Shown here one piece after another: positions 57,312 through 64,000 of a stretch of 64,000 nt of DNA (positions are counted from its first letter, which is position 1; every line of letters begins with the position of its first letter). Position numbers and translations under genes: made by a program. The notes under the pieces are model-generated. The model did no database searches, was not told the DNA's origin, and saw nothing but the letters and a program-made list of their open reading frames with translations. The DNA lies in the NCBI GenBank assembly GCA_009695195.1, contig SIBJ01000003.1:1-64000 (forward strand). Direction: 5' to 3'. The DNA comes from Pedosphaera sp. (lineage in GTDB: Bacteria; Verrucomicrobiota; Verrucomicrobiia; Limisphaerales; JADLHS01).

Positions 57312-58541
57312 ATGAACTCAAATCCAACTCCTTCACCCGCGCCGGCGGTGGCGCGGCGAAACAATCAACGTCGGGCGAAGCGCTGGCTGCCGTGGCTGGG
57401 CGCGGCGGTGCTGGTCGCGCTGATCATCATCGGTTTCATTCCGCGACCGATCCCGGTGGAAATCACGCGCGTCACGCAAGGCAAACTGCGCGCCACGGTG
57501 AACGAGGAGGGCAAGACGCGCATCAAACAACGCTACGTCTTGTCCGCGCCGGTGACCGGGCATCTCCGGCGGATTCCGTTCAAGGCCGGCGCGGAAGTCG
57601 CGGCGGGCAAGACCGTGGTGGCGGTGATTGATCCGGTCGCGCCCGCGATGTTGGACGCCCGCAACCGCGCGCTGGCCGAGGCGCGGCGCGACACGGCGGC
57701 GGCGAATCTCGACCGGGCGCGCGAGCAACAGCGATTCGCCGCGAGCGAATTGAAGCGGGTGGAAAAACTTTTTGTCGAAAAATCCATTTCCCAGCAGGAC
57801 CAGGAGAACGCGCAGTGGCGCGAAATCTCGGCGGCTAAGGAACTGACCGCCGCCGAAAGCTCGTTGCGCCAGGCCGAGGCGGAGTTGAAGGAGTTCCCCG
57901 TGGTTGGCGGTGGGACGACGAACGTGGTCCGCGCACCGGTGGAAGTTACCTCACCGACGAGCGGAAGAATTTTGCACGTGTTCGAGGAGAGCACGCGCGT
58001 GGTCGCCGCGGGCACCGCGTTGTTGGACGTCGGCGATCCGGCTGACTTGGAAGCGGTCATCGAAGTCCTCTCGCGCGACGGCGCGGGGATTCCGCCGGGC
58101 GCGAAGGTGGAATTGGAACAGTGGGGCGGCGGCGAAGTGCTCCAGGCCAAAGTGCGGCTCGTCGAGCCGGCGGCGTTTCTGAAAATTTCCGCGCTCGGCG
58201 TCGAGGAGCAGCGCGTGAACGTGGTCGTGGATTTCGTCACGCCCTACGAGCAGCGCCGAAATCTCGGCGACAACTTCCGCGTCGAGGCGCGCATCGTGAT
58301 CTGGGAATCGGACAACACCTTGAAATTGCCCGCGGGCGCGTTGTTCCGGCGCGGGCAGAACTGGGCGGCGTTCGTGCTGGCCAATGGCCGCGCGGAGTTG
58401 CGTCGCGTGCAAGTTGGGCGCACCAGCGGAATCGAAATGCAAATCCTCGACGGTTTGAAGGACGGCGAGGAAGTGATCCTGTATCCGGGCGACCGCGTCA
58501 AAGCCGGGCAGCGCGTGAGGCCGATCCAGATTGCGCAGTAA
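57312..58541 (+). CDS. HlyD-family efflux periplasmic adaptor
   Basis: From the ATG at 57312 (MNSNPTPSPAPAVARRNNQR) 409 residues. A transmembrane helix (WLPWLGAAVLVALIIIGFIP) anchors it in the inner membrane. Beyond are VEITRVTQGKLRATVNEEGKTRIKQRYVLSAPVTGHLRRIPFKAGAEVAAGKTVVAVID (beta and lipoyl half), a coiled-coil hairpin (about residues 125-200), the second half and the barrel, with a C-terminal LKDGEEVILYPGDRVKAGQRV. Layout is that of MacA-like adaptors. It is the third gene of the 53726-58541 exporter operon. An outer-membrane channel is not encoded here. Confidence 0.92.
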   Translation: MNSNPTPSPAPAVARRNNQRRAKRWLPWLGAAVLVALIIIGFIPRPIPVEITRVTQGKLRATVNEEGKTRIKQRYVLSAPVTGHLRRIPFKAGAEVAAGKTVVAVIDPVAPAMLDARNRALAEARRDTAAANLDRAREQQRFAASELKRVEKLFVEKSISQQDQENAQWREISAAKELTAAESSLRQAEAELKEFPVVGGGTTNVVRAPVEVTSPTSGRILHVFEESTRVVAAGTALLDVGDPADLEAVIEVLSRDGAGIPPGAKVELEQWGGGEVLQAKVRLVEPAAFLKISALGVEEQRVNVVVDFVTPYEQRRNLGDNFRVEARIVIWESDNTLKLPAGALFRRGQNWAAFVLANGRAELRRVQVGRTSGIEMQILDGLKDGEEVILYPGDRVKAGQRVRPIQIAQ

Positions 58542-58547
58542 CGTGCG

Positions 58548-58700
58548 GAGCGCGAGCCGTCCCGGCTCGCAGCGGCATGGATGCGGGGAAGGTTTGGAAG
58601 TTCTGATGGCGGCATCGAGTTGCGGCGCGCTGCGGACGGGGACCGTCCGCAGTCCGGATTCCGGGCTTGCGAAGGCGCGCGGCGTGGAGACAATCGCGCC
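58548..58700. repeat. hairpin-rich repeat block
   Basis: Two separate palindromes lie here: gcgagccgtcccggctcgc at about 58551-58569 and tgcggacggggaccgtccgcag at about 58630-58651. A third, weaker, region follows. The block fills the gap between the adaptor and the Dabb protein genes and resembles the other repeat-filled gaps, though I did not find a second copy in the window. Confidence 0.6.
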
Positions 58701-58702
58701 CC

Positions 58703-59002
58703 ATGTTTTCACACGTTGTCATTTTCTGGACGGACCCGGCGCAACCGAACGCCGCGGAAGAATTGCTCGCCGGTGCGAACAAATATCTGAAGCCGATTCC
58801 CGGCGTGCTGTCATTTCACGCCGGCAAAATGGCGGGCAGCCATCGGCCCGTGGTGGACCAAAGCTATCAAGTGGCGTTGAACCTGATTTTCCCGAGCCGG
58901 CAGGCGCAGGATGATTACCAGGTGCATCCGTTGCACGTGGAGTTCGTGGAGAAAGTTTTTAAGCGCGTGTGCCAGCGCGTGGTGGTTTACGATTTTGAGT
59001 GA
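58703..59002 (+). CDS. Dabb (stress-responsive A/B barrel) domain protein
   Basis: From the ATG at 58703 (MFSHVVIFWTDPAQPNAAEE) 99 residues. The dimeric alpha/beta barrel pattern is MFSHVVIFWTDP, then LKPIPGVLSFHAGKMAGSHRPVVDQSYQVALNLIFPSRQAQDDYQVHPLHVEFVEKV and a final strand VVVYDFE. The H-P-x-H-xxFv part is typical for Dabb proteins, which are of various or unknown function. It stands alone after the repeat block. Cytosolic. Confidence 0.9.
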   Translation: MFSHVVIFWTDPAQPNAAEELLAGANKYLKPIPGVLSFHAGKMAGSHRPVVDQSYQVALNLIFPSRQAQDDYQVHPLHVEFVEKVFKRVCQRVVVYDFE

Positions 59003-59003
59003 A

Positions 59004-59064
59004 ACGTGAATCGTGAAACGTGAACTTGATGGTCGCACTTCTGGTTCACGTTTCACGCATCACG
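59004..59064. repeat. 'cgtgaaacgtgaa' word inverted repeat
   Basis: gtgaatcgtgaaacgtgaac at the left faces gttcacgtttcacgcatcac (to about 59064). It follows the Dabb gene stop and is located between convergent genes. Confidence 0.7.
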
Positions 59065-59147
59065 CAACACGCGCCTCACGACCTCGGATGAAACTTCCGG
59101 TGAAGGTCCCGCCAATGGCCGCAGGCCCGGCTTTCCGCTTGGAGAAA

Positions 59148-60005
59148 TCAGGAACTGGCGCTGGCGTAACGGCGCAACGCCACGCGCCAGACGAGGTGCG
59201 ACACCAGGAAACACACGACGCTCATCGCCAGCATCAGCACGATCTCCGACGGCGAATTGAGTTTTGCCAGGAGCACCTTCACCGGCACGTTGGCCACCAG
59301 CAGCATCGGAATCGCCAGGGTGAAGATTACGCGTCCCGCGCCCCGGAAGGCCGCATCCGGAATTCGCGCGACGCTGAACAGGTTGTAATACGCCATCACC
59401 ATGCCTTGCGCCCGTACCGTCCAGAAGCTAATGCTGGCCATCAGGAACATCAGCGAGTAATGCACGAGCATCGCCAGCGCGCACAAGAGCGCGAAGCCCA
59501 GCACCTGAGCCGGCGAGGGCACGACGTGCAACTGGTGCGCCGCGTAACCCACCACTGCCAGCCCGGACGCCGCGCTGACAAAGCCGCCCAGGTCCACATG
59601 CCGCAGTGAGATCAGGAAGCGCGTGTTCACGGGCAACAAGAGCATGAAATCCATCTTGCCACTGTGAACCAGTTCCGCGAGTTGCGCGCAGTTGACGAGG
59701 AAGAACGCCTGGAAAAGTTGCTGCACAAAGTGGCTCGCGCCAATCAACATCACGACCTCCCATTTCGTCCAGCTTCCGATGCTGTCGGTGTGCAGGTAAA
59801 GGACGCTGTTGAATCCCAGTTGCAACGCGAACCACAGCAGCTCGACAAAGAGCCAGAAAACGAAGTTGGCCTGAAAGCCCATCTCGCGCATCACGGAGTT
59901 TCGCCACAGCGCAGCATAGATATCCGCGTAATGCCGCCAGCCGCGCAGCGCCGGTGCGGGCGGATTGGCGCCGGGCAGGGCGTGGATGATGGTTTCGCCG
60001 GTCAT
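59148..60005 (-). CDS. ABC-2 family exporter permease, second subunit
   Basis: From the ATG at 60005 (MTGETIIHALPGANPPAPAL) 285 residues with six predicted transmembrane helices. The patterns YAALWRNSVMREMGFQANFVFWLFVELLWF, HSGKMDFMLLLPVNTRFLISLRHV and FWTVRAQGMVMAYYNLFSVARIPDAAF belong to the DUF990/ABC-2 permease group that usually comes as two permeases with a NatA-like ATPase. The gene starts 5 nt after permease 1 and is the last of the minus-strand operon. The upstream ORF extension to 60377 overlaps permease 1 and is spurious. Confidence 0.87.
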   Translation of the reverse strand: MTGETIIHALPGANPPAPALRGWRHYADIYAALWRNSVMREMGFQANFVFWLFVELLWFALQLGFNSVLYLHTDSIGSWTKWEVVMLIGASHFVQQLFQAFFLVNCAQLAELVHSGKMDFMLLLPVNTRFLISLRHVDLGGFVSAASGLAVVGYAAHQLHVVPSPAQVLGFALLCALAMLVHYSLMFLMASISFWTVRAQGMVMAYYNLFSVARIPDAAFRGAGRVIFTLAIPMLLVANVPVKVLLAKLNSPSEIVLMLAMSVVCFLVSHLVWRVALRRYASASS

Positions 60006-60010
60006 ACGCT

Positions 60011-60810
60011 TCAGCCTCCCACCACGGTGTAAGTTTTCAGGCCGCGCTGCCAGACCAGCCGGGCCAGCGCGTAGATCGCCCCGACCCAAAGCAACTGCAT
60101 GAGCAAACCTTGCGCGAGCGCGGCGCCGGTCACCTTGCCCATGTAAACGCTTACCGGGAAGAACATGCCATAGGGAAAAGGCGTCCACATCATGGCCTGC
60201 GTCAGCCAGTGCGGCAGGAGGTCCAGCGGGAACATCTGCCCACTGGCCATTCGCTCGAACGCCAGCAGGATGAAAACAAACGTCGAAATTTCCAGCACCC
60301 AAAACGCGAGCATGGCCGTGAGGTAAGAGAGCAGGAACTGGAGCAAGGCCGCCAGCCCGAGCGAAACGAGGAAGCAAACGAAGGTCGCCAGGTCCGCCGG
60401 CGGCAGCAAGAATTCGCGGTTACAAAACACCAGCAACCCCACCGGCACCAGCGCCGCCACCGTATAGACGACCCGGCCCGAGACGAAGAGGCAGAACCGA
60501 TAGTGCAGATAGTCCATCGGCCGGATGAGGAACTGACTGATGTGACCGTCCTTGATGTCGGCGGCGATTTGCCATTCATCCTCCGTCACCGAGGTCGTCG
60601 CCTCGACGATCGTGACCAGCAGGTAATACGAGAGCATCTGCGCCAGCGTGTAACCCGCGATCTCGCCCGGTTTGTCCGCGTAGATTGCCCGCCACAAGGC
60701 CATCGTCGCGATCAGCGGGACCAGGTTGAACAACGCGCGGCAAAAAAATTCGTCCGGTACACCAGCGTGTTCTGGATGCCGATGTTCAGGATGTGCCAGT
60801 AGGTTTTCAC
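60011..60810 (-). pseudogene. ABC-2 family exporter permease, first subunit, frameshifted in a T7 run
   Basis: The GTG at 60810 starts KTYWHILNIGIQNTLVYRTNFF, the normal start of this permease family. After seven T (60752-60758 on the plus strand as A7) the frame must shift by one base to continue CRALFNLVPLIATMALWRAIYADKPGE ... DGHISQFLIRPMDYLHYRF to the stop at 60011. An eighth T would restore a product of about 266 residues. Homopolymer length error in sequencing or a real slippage mutation are both plausible. The ORF start at 60949 overlaps the ATPase and is wrong. Six helices are predicted. Confidence 0.82.
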
Positions 60811-60824
60811 GCTCTCTGGTGCGG

Positions 60825-61880
60825 TCACGCTGCGACCGGTTTGAGCAAGGCCGGGTCGGCCACGGCAGATGACGCGCGAGGGCGGCGCGAACCGGAGCGG
60901 GCGAAAATATTGCGGATGACTTCCTCGGCGGAGACTTCCTGGATGTCAATGTCGGCCACGGGCAACCGCTCCAGCAGGGCCTTGCAGACCGGGATGACCC
61001 GGTCGCGGCTGACTTTCAATTTGAGCCGGTCGCGGCTTTCCTCCAGCACCGTGCCGAACTGTTGCCAGTCCCAGGCCGACAGGTGGGCGCCGCTTTCGAG
61101 TTGGACAGTGACCAGTTTGAAGTCGGCAAAGCGGTCAATCACTTCCTCCAGCGCACCGTCGAAGAAAATCCTGCCCTCATCAATGATGATCACGCGGCGG
61201 CACAGGGCCTCGATGTCCGACATGTAATGGCTGGTGAGCAGGATGGTGGTGCGGAAGGTTTCGTTGTAGGTCCGCAGAAATTCGCGCACAACTTTTTGGG
61301 AGACGACATCCAGGCCGATGGTCGGTTCGTCGAGGAACAAGACCTTGGGCCGATGCAACAGCGCCGCGATCAGTTCCAGCTTCATGCGTTCGCCAAGGGA
61401 AAGCTCGCGCACCATCACGTCGAGCTTGTCCTCGACTTGGAGCAGTTCCGCCAGATCGCCGACCGTGCGCTCGAAGTCGCGGCGGGGGATGCCGTAAATC
61501 TTGCCATTGAGTTCGAGTGATTCGCGCGCGGGCAGGTCCCACCAGAGCTGGTTTTTCTGGCCGAGCAGCAGCGCGAATTGCCGGCGATACTCCACGGGCC
61601 GCTCCCACGGGGTGTAGCCCAGCACCGAGGCCGAGCCGCCGGAAGGATGGAGCAGACCGGCGAGCATTTTCAGCGTGGTGGTTTTCCCCGCGCCGTTCGG
61701 GCCGAGGAAGCCGACGAACTCGCCCTCTTCGACGGCAAAGCTGATGCCATCAACCGCCGCGGTCAGTTCGTAGTCGCGGCGGAAGAGTCCTTTGACGGCG
61801 CCGAGGAGGCCGGGCTGCTTCTTGTAGGTGCGGAACGCGCGGCTGAGTTTCTGCACTTGAATGATCGGAGCAGTTTTCAT
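60825..61880 (-). CDS. ABC exporter ATP-binding protein (NatA/DUF990-operon type)
   Basis: A 351-residue ATPase with Walker A GFLGPNGAGKTTTLKMLAGLL, the Q-loop LLLGQKNQLWWDLPARESLELNGKIYGI, signature LSLGERMKLELIAALLHRP, Walker B VLFLDEPTIGLDVVSQK and the switch LLTSHYMSDIEAL. 'GQKNQLWWDLP' is characteristic of ATPases next to paired DUF990 permeases. The C-terminal domain of about 100 residues (RFADFKLVTVQLESG ... VADIDIQEVSAEEVIRNIFARS) is regulatory. It lies 14 nt upstream of permease 1 and 8 nt after the outer-membrane protein gene. Confidence 0.93.
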   Translation of the reverse strand: MKTAPIIQVQKLSRAFRTYKKQPGLLGAVKGLFRRDYELTAAVDGISFAVEEGEFVGFLGPNGAGKTTTLKMLAGLLHPSGGSASVLGYTPWERPVEYRRQFALLLGQKNQLWWDLPARESLELNGKIYGIPRRDFERTVGDLAELLQVEDKLDVMVRELSLGERMKLELIAALLHRPKVLFLDEPTIGLDVVSQKVVREFLRTYNETFRTTILLTSHYMSDIEALCRRVIIIDEGRIFFDGALEEVIDRFADFKLVTVQLESGAHLSAWDWQQFGTVLEESRDRLKLKVSRDRVIPVCKALLERLPVADIDIQEVSAEEVIRNIFARSGSRRPRASSAVADPALLKPVAA

Positions 61881-61888
61881 GGCGACAG

Positions 61889-62836
61889 TCAGAACCGAAC
61901 CGAGGCGCCCAGGAAGGGGTTGACGTCAGGCGCAGCGCGGGTCACGCCCAGCAGCACGCCGGCGTCGAGCTGAATGTTTTTTTTGAGCAGATAGGTCAGA
62001 CCGAAGTCCACGGTGCCGACCCAGCGACTACCGCGCTCGAAGCTGACCCAACTGGAGAACTCGAGGTAGCCGGAAAGTTTGCCGATGATCTCGTGCCACA
62101 GGTAGGCGATGTTGGCGAAGGCGGGCGAGTAGCCGCGCCCGCTGCTGTTCCGCAGGAACGAGAGTTCCGGGCTGAGGCCGAGCCACCAGCCTCGCGGAAG
62201 TTCGACCGCGATAGGCACGGTCAAACCGCCTTCGACGGCGTCATTGCCCAAGCCATCCTGGCTGGTTGGAAATTTTACAAACGGCGCGAGTGCGAGCGCG
62301 GTCGAACCGCCGTCATTGCCCCAGAGATTGAGCTTGGCCCTGGCCGTAAGATCGCCGAAGCCGCTTTGTGTGGTCGTCATTCCCGTGACGCGATCCGCGG
62401 TGCGCACGCGAGTGTAGGGTGCGAGGTCGAGTTGGAGGTCGAGATGGTTGAGCACGCCAAACTTCAATGTGGTGGGAGCGATCCGCCAGGTTTCTGTGCG
62501 CGTGTCGGCGCCGCTGGCCGTGTCGCGGTCGTGAGCGTAACCGACAAGGTAGGTTTCGATCTGCGCGTGGCCGGCGTCCACGGTGTAGGGGCTTTTGTAG
62601 AGCGCCTCCATCTCACGAAGGTGCGGCTGGGGCGTCGGGTTCAAGAGCGTGTAGCTGCTTTTGTCAATCTTTGTCAAATCCACGGACGTGCTGGGTTTGG
62701 CCGCCTCCTGATTCAGGGAAGTCGCCAGGTGTCGCATCACGAGTAAAGGCGCGTCCAGTACCGCGTCCTCAGCAAACCCAACGGCCGGGACCGAGAGCAA
62801 ACCCATGCTGAGCAAGGCATAAATTCGTTTTCGCAT
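61889..62836 (-). CDS. outer-membrane protein, MetA-pathway-of-phenol-degradation-like family
   Basis: From the ATG at 62836 (MRKRIYALLSMGLLSVPAVG) 315 residues with a signal peptide cut after VGFA. After an N-terminal region of 70 residues comes a beta-barrel-like pattern: YTVDAGHAQIETYLVGYAHD, WRIAPTTLKFGVLNHLDLQLDLAPYTRV, GFGDLTARAKLNLWG, ALALAPFVKFPTS, LTVPIAVELPRGWWLG and a C-terminal Phe-ended strand FLGASVRF. The series SGFGDLtxraKyrl is typical of the Phenol_MetA_deg family, whose function is not proven. It is cotranscribed with an ABC exporter 8 nt downstream, which suggests an export partner. Confidence 0.84.
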   Translation of the reverse strand: MRKRIYALLSMGLLSVPAVGFAEDAVLDAPLLVMRHLATSLNQEAAKPSTSVDLTKIDKSSYTLLNPTPQPHLREMEALYKSPYTVDAGHAQIETYLVGYAHDRDTASGADTRTETWRIAPTTLKFGVLNHLDLQLDLAPYTRVRTADRVTGMTTTQSGFGDLTARAKLNLWGNDGGSTALALAPFVKFPTSQDGLGNDAVEGGLTVPIAVELPRGWWLGLSPELSFLRNSSGRGYSPAFANIAYLWHEIIGKLSGYLEFSSWVSFERGSRWVGTVDFGLTYLLKKNIQLDAGVLLGVTRAAPDVNPFLGASVRF

Positions 62837-62881
62837 AATCGCTTTGTTCGTGCCCACATTTGTCGGCGTGAGGTCACGCAA

Positions 62882-63601
62882 CTACCGCTGACCCTCTGCG
62901 GCCGCAACCAGGTCGGACGAGTCCAGCGCAAATGGGGATTGACCGACCATGACCGCTCCCGTCTCCAGCCGCCCCAAAAAAACCGTTTCATCTCGCAGCA
63001 ACCCGCGCCAGAATGCCGTCTTGGCCGTGCGTTCGTTGATGACCATCAGGTCATATTTCTGCCGGTACTTATGGCCCGCCAGCAGGCAAAACCCGCTTTT
63101 GTCCATGTGCAGATACCCGGCCGTTCCGCTCGCGATGGCGAATCCCGCATGGAAGCAAATTTCGTGTGCAATACGAAACCGTTCCACGTCCAGGAGCAGG
63201 CTGCCGTACATGGCGGCCAGGTGATGCGGCGCGTCGCTCACCACGGACGAAAAATAGATGGAGGGCTGCGCCGAGCGCGGCCCCGCCGTCCACGGCGTCA
63301 ATTCAGATTCCGGAATCCGGCCGGCGATCATCTGGTCGCGCGAAAGGCTGGTGGTGATCAAGACCGAAACCACCGAGAGAATTCTCCGGCGCCCGGCCAC
63401 GGCCTCGCCGCACACAGCCGAGTACATCAGACAATCCGAATCAACCCACGGTTGGATTTGCGCGAGGTCACAGGCGAAGTCCGGCCCGAACACCGCGTTC
63501 TCATAATCATTGAGCGGCGCGCATAATTCCCGGCACTGACGGTTGTCGAGCAACTCCGTGGAAAGCGTGTTCGGATCGGTTTGGGAAAGGTGCTGGCTCA
63601 T
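62882..63601 (-). CDS. hypothetical protein, possible GNAT/N-acyltransferase fold
   Basis: A 239-residue soluble protein that I do not recognise with certainty. The C-terminal half, FHAGFAIASGTAGYLHMDKSGFCLLAGHKYRQKYDLMVINERTAK, has a strand-helix-strand rhythm compatible with GNAT or N-acyl amino acid synthase enzymes, but no acetyl-CoA loop is clear. The N-terminal CRELCAPLNDYENAVFGPD and FSSVVSDAPHHLAAMYGSLLLDVERFR are unfamiliar. Its ATG overlaps the stop of a 35-codon ORF, and the OMP/ABC exporter genes follow, which would fit a synthesis-and-export unit. Confidence 0.6.
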   Translation of the reverse strand: MSQHLSQTDPNTLSTELLDNRQCRELCAPLNDYENAVFGPDFACDLAQIQPWVDSDCLMYSAVCGEAVAGRRRILSVVSVLITTSLSRDQMIAGRIPESELTPWTAGPRSAQPSIYFSSVVSDAPHHLAAMYGSLLLDVERFRIAHEICFHAGFAIASGTAGYLHMDKSGFCLLAGHKYRQKYDLMVINERTAKTAFWRGLLRDETVFLGRLETGAVMVGQSPFALDSSDLVAAAEGQR

Positions 63602-63705
63602 GGCGTGGAAAGAATCAGATCACCGGCCGGGCCGCAGCGGGCAAGTGGCATCGCCAGTTTTATGGCGCGGCTTTCAGCCAGGCTGAACGGAGTTTGATCT
63701 TGCAT
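63598..63705 (-). CDS. 35-residue peptide, translationally coupled to the acyltransferase-like gene
   Basis: MQDQTPFSLAESRAIKLAM, then PLARCGPAGDLILSTP and TGA, with the stop overlapping the ATG of the next gene. It is acidic-polar at the N-terminus with a helical SLAESRAIKLAMPLA part and a single Cys. Such a short ORF could be a leader for translation coupling, a peptide precursor for modification and export by the downstream genes, or chance. A longer in-frame start at 63831 exists but the preceding part has no sign of selection. Speculative. Confidence 0.4.
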   Translation of the reverse strand: MQDQTPFSLAESRAIKLAMPLARCGPAGDLILSTP

Positions 63706-64000
63706 AGTTTTACTTCGACCCTTACCCGTTGACCGCAGGATGAGAGGGTGCGACGGCGGCTTCGCATCGCTCTGTTCCGCAAAAACGATGCCGCCGGAGA
63801 GCGTGGTCGCAAATTCAAGCGTTTCCTCCAAATTCCTTCAAAGCGCGATCCGTCGTGTCCCGTTCATGGCGCTTCAAGTTAATTCCGTCCCGTATCCGGA
63901 CTCCTGCGCGCAGGCATCGGCGTGAAACCGGGTTGGGTTGTTCCAGCCAGCGCGTGGCATTTTAGGTGCTTATGAAGGCCGGAACCTTCCGCTTGTTTTG
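63706..64000. other. terminal stretch with no supported gene
   Basis: I see no convincing coding region, RNA gene or repeat here. Small ORFs on both strands (61 to 77 codons) have no recognisable composition. The operon promoter of the minus-strand exporter genes probably lies between 63706 and about 63850 but I found no clear -35/-10 pair. Confidence 0.5.

Noticed and set aside
62882-63601. LuxI-type autoinducer synthase
   Set aside because: Size is near, but the conserved Arg, Phe and Trp/Asp positions of LuxI are not recognisable, and only a vague GNAT-like rhythm is seen.
1-64000. tRNA, rRNA, IS transposase or phage genes
   Set aside because: None seen on reading both strands. Without a covariance-model search a tRNA could still be missed.

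Overview
The window is a GC-rich chromosomal segment of a Gram-negative bacterium, most likely Verrucomicrobiota of the Limisphaerales/Pedosphaera group. Reasons: an ECF sigma factor with a very long C-terminal extension and a coupled partner, a golvesin/Calx-beta FAD oxidoreductase, MlaEFD plus MMPL envelope genes, neutral-ceramidase and YtcJ-type hydrolases, and dense short-word palindromic repeats whose translations (for example NIQHPTSN-like and PHPGPLP-like strings) I remember as common in that phylum. The taxonomic call is inference. I saw no rRNA, tRNA, CRISPR array, IS transposase or prophage.

Layout. 0.3-12.9 kb: RNase III, a BtpA-family protein, a LolD-like ATPase with a giant FtsX-type permease full of repeat insertions, metF, a large secreted oxidoreductase and a SYLF protein. 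13.1-15.3 kb: DUF4258/DUF2283 remains, a radical SAM protein, a YbjQ-like protein and a 42-codon relic of yebC. 15.3-22.3 kb: lipid-trafficking block (MMPL transporter, a W-P repeat protein, MlaE, MlaF, MlaD). 22.3-30.8 kb, minus strand: an RlmI-type methyltransferase, an acyltransferase and an ABC drug-exporter operon (HlyD lipoprotein, ATPase, ABC-2 permease). That operon is interrupted by two toxin-antitoxin cassettes, each bordered by an extra copy of the ATPase 5' end. 31.1-34.7 kb: a rhodanese-like protein, a NifU-like scaffold, an amidohydrolase and a lipoprotein. 35.2-37.5 kb: DAHP synthase aroF and a GDSL lipase-like lipoprotein. 37.6-43.5 kb: secreted proteins, sigma factor and partner, and a ParE-type TA pair. 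43.5-49 kb: pyrB, pyrR, mrp, a PuuD-like membrane protein and purC. 49.0-51.6 kb: a candidate type II restriction-modification pair. 52-58.5 kb: a ceramidase-like enzyme and a MacB-type ATPase/permease/adaptor operon. 59.1-63.7 kb, minus strand: an operon with a 35-codon peptide gene, a possible acyltransferase, an outer-membrane protein and an ABC exporter.

The strongest undescribed candidate is a ribosome-mediated attenuator in front of aroF. A 20-codon leader ORF carries W-H-F-F-F-Y-W-F. Its 3' end forms a perfect 9-bp antiterminator stem with a segment that otherwise forms a perfect 9-bp intrinsic terminator. Stalling for aromatic amino acids should leave the antiterminator strand free, while reaching the stop codon should mask it. 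Second is the triplication of the exporter ATPase 5' end around toxin-antitoxin cassettes. Third is the invasion of this genome by many palindromic repeat families, several of them in frame inside genes.

Two ABC-2 permease genes each need a single-base shift to be read through, which could be decay or sequencing error. All positions and motifs were read by eye; no searches were run.
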